Source: CBFIJI01 sp965662885 (GTDB lineage Bacteria; Bacteroidota; Bacteroidia; Flavobacteriales; Flavobacteriaceae). From it: a stretch of DNA of 11,656 nt. Positions 6,474 to 11,656 of this stretch are shown piece by piece (the first letter of the stretch is position 1; each line of letters starts with the position of its first letter). The stretch covers positions 1 to 11,656 of the forward strand of contig CBFIJI010000061.1 of NCBI GenBank assembly GCA_965662885.1, in the 5' to 3' direction. Position numbers and translations under genes: made by a program. A model generated the notes under the pieces. It worked only from the letters and a program-made list of their open reading frames with translations. It was not told the origin of the DNA and did not search any database.

Positions 6474-7940
6474 TTAGGTTGTTTTTTGTGTTTTTTCTTT
6501 GTTTTTAGGGAGTTGTAAACCAAACATTCCTTCTCTTTTGATCAGTTCTGCAATACCTTCTGGAAGTTTAGACTCCCATCCATCTTCACCAGATCTAATC
6601 ATTCTTAAGATATTTCTTGAAAAAATAGAAAGGTATTCCGGTTCGTAATCAAAAATATCAACAATTTTCCCGTTGTATTTAAAAAACTTGTAGAAGTCTT
6701 TCATTCGGGGGTGTAATTTTAAATTGTTACTATTAATTATTTCACCACTGACTTCATCCTTCATCGGGTATAAATAAACTTTCAAGTTATTGTAAAACAA
6801 CTTCCCAAAAGCTTCCAATATTCCACCGCTAAGATCTTGATAATAGTGTTCATCAAAAATTTCTACAAAATTATTGACACCCATTGCCAACGCAACCTGT
6901 TCTTTGGTATAGTGGGAAAAATAATCAACCAAACGGTAATATTCCTTAAAATTAGAAATCATTACCGTATAGCCTAAGGAGCATAAAAGTTTTGCCCTGT
7001 CCATAAAGTCTTTTTCATCAATTTCTCCAAGTGCCCGAAGGTTGGATAATGTGATTTCAAAAATCACTTCTGTTTTATCAATATTGACATTGCTTTCTCT
7101 AGTAAAGACATCTAACGATTTTTCAAACATGTCGATGTTGATTTTCGTGACCGGTCTAAAGCTTCCCCTAAGGGCTAGAATATTTTTTTTATATAAAACA
7201 CGAGCTGGAAGTATGTTGTTCCCGTTGGAATCAAACATAACAGCATCTGTCATACCATTTCGAATCAATTGTAAACTAATCAAGCGATTATCTACCCCTT
7301 TAAAAAGAGGACCAGAAAAGTTAATGGTATCAATTTCTATGGCTTCAGAATCAATATGATCGTAGAGATAACGGAGCAATTTTTTGGGACTGTTGTATTT
7401 ATAAAAAGCACCATAGACTAAATTTACCCCCATATACCCAAGTGCTTCCTGTTGAAGACGTGCTTCTGCTTGATGAAAGCGGACATGTAGGGTGATTTCG
7501 TTATAGGGTTGGTCGGGTGCTATTTGGTAGCGAATTCCCATCCAGCCGTGTCCTTTAAATTTTTTTGCAAAATCAATAGTAGCCACTGTATTGGCATATG
7601 TAAAAAACACCCTGTCTGGATACTTTTGTCTTGGAATACGGTTTTCTAATAGACGCATTTCATGGCTCAACATACGCTGAAGACGTGTTTCAGTTACGTA
7701 CCGGCTGTCTTTTTCTTCACCATAGATGGTGTCACTAAAATTTTTATCATAGGCACTAATCGTCTTCGCTATGGTTCCAGAAGCACCACCAACGCGGAAA
7801 AAGTGACGAGCGACCTCTTGACCAGCTCCAATTTCAGCAAATGTTCCATAGATATGATCGTTTAAGTTGATTCTTAAGGCCTTGGCTTCTATTGAGGGCT
7901 TATTTTGAAATTCATGGTCACCTTTTAGTGTAATACCCAT
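6474..7940 (-). CDS. Conserved protein of unknown function, 488 residues
   Basis: I recognise this as a large conserved bacterial protein type but cannot assign a biochemical role. It has no signal peptide and no membrane helix, so it is probably cytosolic. The most striking part is the N-terminal third, with FAEIGAGQEVARHFFRVGG (34-52), SGTIAKTISAYD (54-65) and SDTIYG (69-74), which look like strongly constrained motifs. The centre and C-terminal half are mixed alpha/beta, with RNGMTDAVMFDSNGN near 227-241 and a Tyr-rich region at 330-440. The tail (480-488) is Lys- and Thr-rich and probably disordered. Automatic names such as TonB receptor would be wrong here, since no barrel, plug or export signal is visible. 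The start ATG 7940 is preceded by a candidate promoter shared face to face with the next gene. The 3' end converges on bcp with a 45-base gap. Confidence 0.8.
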   Translation of the reverse strand: MGITLKGDHEFQNKPSIEAKALRINLNDHIYGTFAEIGAGQEVARHFFRVGGASGTIAKTISAYDKNFSDTIYGEEKDSRYVTETRLQRMLSHEMRLLENRIPRQKYPDRVFFTYANTVATIDFAKKFKGHGWMGIRYQIAPDQPYNEITLHVRFHQAEARLQQEALGYMGVNLVYGAFYKYNSPKKLLRYLYDHIDSEAIEIDTINFSGPLFKGVDNRLISLQLIRNGMTDAVMFDSNGNNILPARVLYKKNILALRGSFRPVTKINIDMFEKSLDVFTRESNVNIDKTEVIFEITLSNLRALGEIDEKDFMDRAKLLCSLGYTVMISNFKEYYRLVDYFSHYTKEQVALAMGVNNFVEIFDEHYYQDLSGGILEAFGKLFYNNLKVYLYPMKDEVSGEIINSNNLKLHPRMKDFYKFFKYNGKIVDIFDYEPEYLSIFSRNILRMIRSGEDGWESKLPEGIAELIKREGMFGLQLPKNKEKTQKTT

Positions 7941-7954
7941 AATTAAATTTTCTA

Positions 7955-7988
7955 TAAAAGTACAAACTTTGATTTATTTCATTGCAAA
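7955..7988 (-). promoter_or_regulatory. Candidate promoter for the 488-residue protein gene
   Basis: On the minus strand TTTG (7988-7985), 22 bases, then TACTTTTA (7962-7955) resembles the Bacteroidota promoter, with one mismatch at the last base of the -7 box. The -7 box lies 14 bases before the ATG. It is interleaved with the opposing promoter 7968-8000. Confidence 0.4.
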
Positions 7989-8000
7989 TATTTAACTTTG
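7968..8000 (+). promoter_or_regulatory. Promoter of the metallo-hydrolase operon
   Basis: TTTG (7968-7971), 21 bases, then TAACTTTG (7993-8000) matches both boxes of the Bacteroidota housekeeping promoter exactly. Transcription should begin near 8006, only a few bases before the ATG at 8011, so the mRNA would have a very short leader. This is the best promoter in the window. Confidence 0.65.
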
Positions 8001-8010
8001 AACGCTATAT

Positions 8011-8781
8011 ATGTTAAGAATAACTTTTTTAGGAACAGGAACCTCACAAGGGATACCCATAATTGGCAGTAATCACCCTGTATGTCTTAGTCCAAACCCT
8101 AAAGACAAACGCTTGCGGGTCTCCATATTAATTCAATGGGACAACCATAATTATGTAGTAGATTGTGGCCCTGATTTTAGGCAACAAATGTTACAAGCCA
8201 ATGTAAATAGCTTAGATGGAATTTTATTTACCCATGAACATGCAGATCATACGGCAGGAATTGACGATGTTCGTCCTTTTTCTTTTAAGCAGGGTGCCGT
8301 CAATTTTTATGCTGAAAAACGAGTTTTTAGGGAATTATCAATCCGTTTTGACTATGTGTTTAGAACAGAAAATAAATATCCAGGAGCTCCCACAATCAAT
8401 TCTCATACAATAACTGAAAACAATCCTTTTCCAATTAAGGACAAAATGGTGACTCCCATCCGAGTGATGCATCACGATATTCCTGTTATGGGTTTTCGTA
8501 TCGATGATTTTGCTTATTTAACTGATGTTAAAACCATTGCAGCCTTGGAAATGGATAAACTGGGTCAGTTAGACACTTTAGTGATCAATGCCTTGCGTAT
8601 AGAACCACATCGAAGTCATTTAAATTTAGAAGAAGCCTTGGAAATGGTCAAAAAGATCAACCCAAAAAAGTGTTATATCACCCATATCAGTCATCATCTA
8701 GGCTTTCATGATGAAGTGACTAAACAACTCCCTTCTCATGTTCATTTAGCCTATGATGGCCTATCGATATCAACGAATTAA
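8011..8781 (+). CDS. Metallo-beta-lactamase-fold hydrolase, PhnP/RNase Z-like
   Basis: This 256-residue predicted cytosolic metal-dependent hydrolase belongs to the branch that includes PhnP (cyclic phosphate phosphodiesterase) and RNase Z. It has the opening LGTGTSQGIP (7-16), the metal motif THEHADH with H75, H77, D79 and H80, a further His pair at 154-155, YLTDV with bridging D172, and ITHISHH with H225 and H228. The dinuclear site therefore looks complete. Of the extra cysteine cluster used by PhnP for structural zinc only C25 is evident, so a true PhnP role is doubtful, and there are no phosphonate genes nearby. Substrate is likely a phosphodiester, by family. A strong promoter sits just upstream. 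The next gene begins 5 bases after the stop, suggesting an operon. Confidence 0.9.
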   Translation: MLRITFLGTGTSQGIPIIGSNHPVCLSPNPKDKRLRVSILIQWDNHNYVVDCGPDFRQQMLQANVNSLDGILFTHEHADHTAGIDDVRPFSFKQGAVNFYAEKRVFRELSIRFDYVFRTENKYPGAPTINSHTITENNPFPIKDKMVTPIRVMHHDIPVMGFRIDDFAYLTDVKTIAALEMDKLGQLDTLVINALRIEPHRSHLNLEEALEMVKKINPKKCYITHISHHLGFHDEVTKQLPSHVHLAYDGLSISTN

Positions 8782-8786
8782 GCAGT

Positions 8787-9281
8787 ATGAAATCAAAAAT
8801 ATTTATTTACTTATTCCTTTTTACCGCCATTTTGCTCCTCTTTCAAATTTTCAATTCCAATAAGATTTTAACTTTTGGTGAAGCTCGTCTTAGGAAAGAA
8901 ATCGAATTGACAAAGCAATTAAAAGATTCTTTAATTGGAATGCAGGAAATGCTGGATGATGCCAGTTATTTTTCCTTGGAAGGTAATCCACAAGCTATGG
9001 CTTATTATTCTGAAAGTTCTATTCAAAACATTGCACAACATGTTTCCGATGCTCTCTACGAAAATAACCTTAAAAAAGGAGGAAATGAATTGATACCCTA
9101 TGAAGGAATGAAGGGGACTTTTTTGATAAATAAGGTGATGGTATTAAATCAAAAATGGATTGTAGCAGATTTTTCAGATGGTCGTTACTGGGGAGAACTT
9201 TTTTTACAATATACGCTTGAAGAGGATGGGACAGTGCGCTTTACTTTATTGGATCATTTTTTATATAAGACTACCGATTAG
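8787..9281 (+). CDS. Small membrane-anchored protein of unknown function
   Basis: This 164-residue protein begins with lysines and a hydrophobic stretch at about residues 5-22, which is a signal anchor or uncleaved signal peptide with no lipoprotein cysteine. Residues 31-60 are charged and helical (ARLRKEIELTKQLKDSL), possibly a short coiled coil. The rest (105-160) looks like a small beta-rich domain, with INKVMVLNQKWIVADFSDGRYWGELFLQY as its recognisable core. The body is probably periplasmic. It follows the metallo-hydrolase by 5 bases and is almost certainly co-transcribed with it, though a functional link is only inferred. Its stop overlaps the end of the convergent hydrolase gene by 11 bases. 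I do not recognise the family. Confidence 0.75.
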   Translation: MKSKIFIYLFLFTAILLLFQIFNSNKILTFGEARLRKEIELTKQLKDSLIGMQEMLDDASYFSLEGNPQAMAYYSESSIQNIAQHVSDALYENNLKKGGNELIPYEGMKGTFLINKVMVLNQKWIVADFSDGRYWGELFLQYTLEEDGTVRFTLLDHFLYKTTD

Positions 9282-9927
9282 TTGACTCCAACCATGCGAC
9301 CATTTTAGAAAAATTTTCTTGAGAAACGGTATGACCGTCTGAAAACTCAAAAAAATGAATGTTTTGGTGTTGCTTACTAACGGGTTCAATGCTTTTTTTT
9401 GCCCAATCGAAAGGAATTACTGGATCTACAGTTCCATGCGAGGCATAAGCCTCAAACAACGGGGTATCATTGGGGTTTTTAATCAAATCAGAATTGATAT
9501 AACCACTTAATGCGACAATACGACGAATGCGTCCAGAATAATTAAAGGCGGTAGCCCAGCTCAATATAGCGCCTTGACTAAAGCCTAATAAAGTTATATC
9601 CTCCTTATCTAAATGATACCGATCAGCAAGTTTTGCAATACTTTCCATAATCTGATCAATTGCTTTTAAAGCTTGAACGTCATCCGACCATTTATCTTGA
9701 TTTTGATCAAAGTGAATTTCATACCAAGCATTTCCACCCATAGGGAGGGATAATGGGGCTTCAAAAGAAATTATGGTGTGATCAGCAGGTAAATAAGGGG
9801 CAAATGAAAAAAGATCATCTACATTACTTCCATAACCATGCAAAAGAACGATAATTTGCGCCTTTTTTGTTGTTGTTGCTTGTTTAATTTTATAAGTGAG
9901 AAGTGTTGCTGATGTATCGCTACTCAT
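9271..9927 (-). CDS. Carboxylesterase/phospholipase-type serine alpha/beta hydrolase
   Basis: This 218-residue alpha/beta hydrolase of the Abhydrolase_2 (carboxylesterase/lysophospholipase) group would cleave carboxyl esters. It has the oxyanion-hole segment LLHGYGSN (28-35), the nucleophile elbow GFSQGA with S117, the acid SHGTVDPVIP with D168, and DGHTV with H199, so the triad is complete. There is no export signal, so it is cytosolic. I place the start at ATG 9927 (MSSDTSATLL). Two upstream in-frame ATGs (9972, 9996) would extend the frame into the preceding gene with no family support. With this start the gene overlaps the end of the dihydroorotase-like gene by 8 bases, which suggests translational coupling in one operon. 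The natural substrate is unknown. Confidence 0.88.
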   Translation of the reverse strand: MSSDTSATLLTYKIKQATTTKKAQIIVLLHGYGSNVDDLFSFAPYLPADHTIISFEAPLSLPMGGNAWYEIHFDQNQDKWSDDVQALKAIDQIMESIAKLADRYHLDKEDITLLGFSQGAILSWATAFNYSGRIRRIVALSGYINSDLIKNPNDTPLFEAYASHGTVDPVIPFDWAKKSIEPVSKQHQNIHFFEFSDGHTVSQENFSKMVAWLESTNR

Positions 9928-11173
9928 TCCAAGATATTTTATCGTTTCGCATACTGCCGTATACTTTTCCATTAAGAGAAATTCCAAGGAAGGCACAATT
10001 TTTTGAAGTGGAGTGTAAACGATTCTCCTCTAGGATATATTGTTCATCAGGCGCAAACAGACTTAAATCTACAGCAGCACCTACTTCTATTTTTGTAGGG
10101 GTTATGTTAAAACGTTCACGACCTCGAGTAAGAAAGTCAATCGTTTTTTCCAAAGTAAAAATACTATTTAAGGTTCCAAAAGCTGCTTCTAAGCCCAAAC
10201 TACCATCTAAGGCATGGTTGAACTCTACCTTTTTATATTCTATATTCACGGGTTCGTGCATGGCACTCACCACATCGATAGTACCATCAAGGAGGGCTTC
10301 TCGAAGTGCTTGTCGATCAGAAGCTTCTCGAATTGGAGGAAAGAGCTTATAATGAGTATCAAAGCTTTCTAAAACAGTATCTGTAAAATACAAATGGGGA
10401 AGTGCCACTCCACAACTAATGTCCAGCCCTGCTTTTTTGGCACTTCGAATTAATTCGATACTTCCCGCAGTTGATATAAAAGGAACGTGTAATTTCCCAC
10501 CTGTATATTCGAGCAACTGAAGATCTCGAGTTAAAGCAATTGTTTCAGCAACAGCAGGAATACCGTTAAGACCTAATCCTGCACTCGTATTTCCTTCATG
10601 CATTAAGCCGTTTCGAGCGAGTTGATCGTCCATGGGGTAGGAGAGGATTAGACCGTCAAAACTTTGAACATAATCTAAGGCAATGCGCATTAGATTGGGG
10701 TTGGCAATTGTTGTTTTATAATCTCCAAAGGCTACTGCACCAGCTTGATGCATGTCGAACAAGGAAGCCATTTGCTCCCCTTTACTTGCCTCAGAAAGTG
10801 ATCCGTTAGTATAAAGTTGTGTTGTTTGTGTGTCCCTGTTTTTTAAAACATGACTGATGTTGGAATGGGTATCTAATACAGGGCTAGTGTTGGGATTAAG
10901 AACAATAGCGGTAAATCCACTTTTCGCAGCCGTAAGTAGGCCGTTAGTAATCGTCTCACGTTCCTCATAACCCGGCTCACCAAAACAAACTGAACTGTCT
11001 AACCAACCCTTGGAAATATGAAGGTTCTTTTTTTCGATTTGTTCTGCCTCTTCCGATTCGATGCGATCTTCAATAGCAATGATCTTTCCAGAAGCGATCA
11101 ATAAATCTTTGGTTAAACAATGAAAGGGGCTTTGAGCATCAATGATAGTGGCGTTTTTGAGAAGTATCTTCAT
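9920..11173 (-). CDS. Dihydroorotase-like amidohydrolase lacking metal ligands (probable pseudoenzyme)
   Basis: The 417-residue protein aligns by eye along its whole length with class I dihydroorotases, the third enzyme of pyrimidine synthesis, and would be named PyrC by homology. Yet the residues that make the enzyme work are missing. The DxHxHLREPG motif reads DSSVCFGEPG (59-68), so both metal His and the substrate Arg are lost. The second-metal His in the HxxH-ST motif is F232 (KLHVPFISTAGS). The catalytic Asp of the TDHxP motif is replaced by M305 (SAMHEP). D151 in AVAFGD and the surrounding fold are kept. By analogy with inactive PyrC' proteins it may have a structural role with aspartate carbamoyltransferase, or another function. 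The gene overlaps the esterase gene downstream. A separate active dihydroorotase is expected elsewhere in the genome. Confidence 0.88.
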   Translation of the reverse strand: MKILLKNATIIDAQSPFHCLTKDLLIASGKIIAIEDRIESEEAEQIEKKNLHISKGWLDSSVCFGEPGYEERETITNGLLTAAKSGFTAIVLNPNTSPVLDTHSNISHVLKNRDTQTTQLYTNGSLSEASKGEQMASLFDMHQAGAVAFGDYKTTIANPNLMRIALDYVQSFDGLILSYPMDDQLARNGLMHEGNTSAGLGLNGIPAVAETIALTRDLQLLEYTGGKLHVPFISTAGSIELIRSAKKAGLDISCGVALPHLYFTDTVLESFDTHYKLFPPIREASDRQALREALLDGTIDVVSAMHEPVNIEYKKVEFNHALDGSLGLEAAFGTLNSIFTLEKTIDFLTRGRERFNITPTKIEVGAAVDLSLFAPDEQYILEENRLHSTSKNCAFLGISLNGKVYGSMRNDKISWNE

Positions 11174-11208
11174 ACTGGAGCTCGTACAGCTGTTAATGTT
11201 TATAAGTA

Positions 11209-11216
11209 CAAAAGTA
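11209..11216 (-). promoter_or_regulatory. Putative promoter of the dihydroorotase-like/esterase operon, -7 element
   Basis: On the minus strand this reads TACTTTTG, an exact TAnnTTTG match, 35 bases before the ATG of the dihydroorotase-like gene. No clear TTTG lies at the -33 distance. It falls in the 122-base gap after the upstream gene, so the pair 11173-9271 could be an independent operon. Confidence 0.45.
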
Positions 11217-11295
11217 GGAAAGAATTTCCAATGCAGCTTTTTTCTTTTTCATTCTACTTAAAAAACAGCAATAAATTGTTTAAAACGTCTTTTAA

Positions 11296-11656
11296 TTAAT
11301 CTTTTCCAAAACCTTCATGAACACCTAATCCAAAAAGTGCAAAGTCATATTTAACGGGATCAACAGGATCAAATTGACGTAATTTGTTGTCCAGTTCTAG
11401 CAATGCTTTGGCATCGTTTTGTTTTCGTGTAAGTATCCCCAGAGCACGAGCAATATTCCCTGTATGAACATCCAAGGGGCAGGAAAGTTGTTGAGGCTTG
11501 AAGGTCGTCCAAAGACCAAAATCAACTCCATGCGTTGCAGGGCGTATCATCCAGCGTAAAAACATATTGATTCGTTTTGCTGCAGAGCCTTTTAATGGGT
11601 CAGAAACATGTTTTTCAGTTCGCTTTAAATGGGGAAGTTCAAAAAAAGTAGTTTTA
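11296..11656 (-). CDS. TIGR02757/DUF2400 family protein, C-terminal part
   Basis: The frame is open from the right edge, so the gene starts outside the window; 119 or so residues of its C-terminus are present. An internal ATG at 11565 is not the start, because the preceding codons read KHVSDPLKGSAAKRIN, which continues the family motif into MFLRWMIR. The block GVDFGLW, then CPLDVHTGNIARALG, then KYDFALFGLGVHE near the end is what I recognise as TIGR02757. The function of this family is not established. The PLDVHT segment recalls the VDTH segment of helix-hairpin-helix glycosylases such as Nth, which is a resemblance only. It is followed by a 122-base gap before the dihydroorotase-like gene on the same strand. 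Confidence 0.85.
   Translation of the reverse strand, partial: KTTFFELPHLKRTEKHVSDPLKGSAAKRINMFLRWMIRPATHGVDFGLWTTFKPQQLSCPLDVHTGNIARALGILTRKQNDAKALLELDNKLRQFDPVDPVKYDFALFGLGVHEGFGKD

Noticed and set aside
9903..10352. A 149-codon plus-strand frame opposite the dihydroorotase-like gene
   Set aside because: It has Ser/Arg-rich low-complexity composition typical of antisense shadows, and the minus-strand gene is clearly the coding one.
11263..11281. A short hairpin (AAACA ... TGTTT) after the TIGR02757 gene, considered as a terminator
   Set aside because: Only 5 A/T-rich base pairs with a 9-base loop; too weak to call, even though a T-run follows on the minus strand.
1..11656. Search for CRISPR arrays, insertion sequences, tRNAs, phage or defence genes
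   Set aside because: No spaced direct repeats, transposase motifs, terminal inverted repeats or cloverleaf RNA genes were found; gene content is ordinary chromosomal.

Overview
The window is a compact, AT-rich chromosomal segment that looks like Bacteroidota, most likely Flavobacteriaceae. Three things point there. Several genes are preceded by the Bacteroidota housekeeping promoter (TTTG near -33, TAnnTTTG near -7). Purine-rich Shine-Dalgarno sequences are absent before most starts. Several proteins have a flavobacterial look, including a UvrA with half of its first zinc finger missing, an endonuclease III without iron-sulfur cysteines, and a dihydroorotase-like protein without metal ligands. 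I see no rRNA, tRNA, CRISPR array, transposase, phage gene or secretion cluster. This is core chromosome rather than an island.

Layout. Positions 1-1385 (+) hold the 3' part of a lipid-linked sugar flippase of the MOP superfamily, cut by the left edge. Its end overlaps the end of uvrA (1368-4157, -). A 333-base gene-free stretch follows. It carries a putative uvrA promoter on the minus strand and a nested inverted repeat ending at the base before the start codon of an ECF-type sigma factor (4491-5084, +). Next is a 48-residue orphan protein (5128-5274, +) that shares its TTAA stop with nth (5271-5924, -). nth and bcp (5973-6428, +) are divergent. A conserved 488-residue protein of unknown function (6474-7940, -) is divergent from a two-gene unit: a metallo-beta-lactamase-fold hydrolase (8011-8781, +) and a small membrane-anchored protein (8787-9281, +). 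The minus strand then carries a dihydroorotase-like pseudoenzyme (9920-11173) overlapping by 8 bases a serine alpha/beta hydrolase (9271-9927). At the right edge is the C-terminal part of a TIGR02757/DUF2400-type protein (11296-11656, -).

How the genes relate. uvrA (nucleotide excision repair), nth (base excision repair) and bcp (peroxide detoxification) form a loose genome-maintenance and oxidative-stress neighbourhood around the sigma factor. They are not one operon, because strands alternate. Three of the four convergent gene pairs overlap at their ends, which leaves no room for ordinary terminators between them.

The observations most worth a second look are the structured element ending at the sigma factor start codon, the unlisted 48-residue protein behind that sigma factor, the loss of metal ligands in the dihydroorotase-like protein, and the loss of the Fe-S cysteines in Nth. 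I found no convincing sign of a wholly new multi-gene system.
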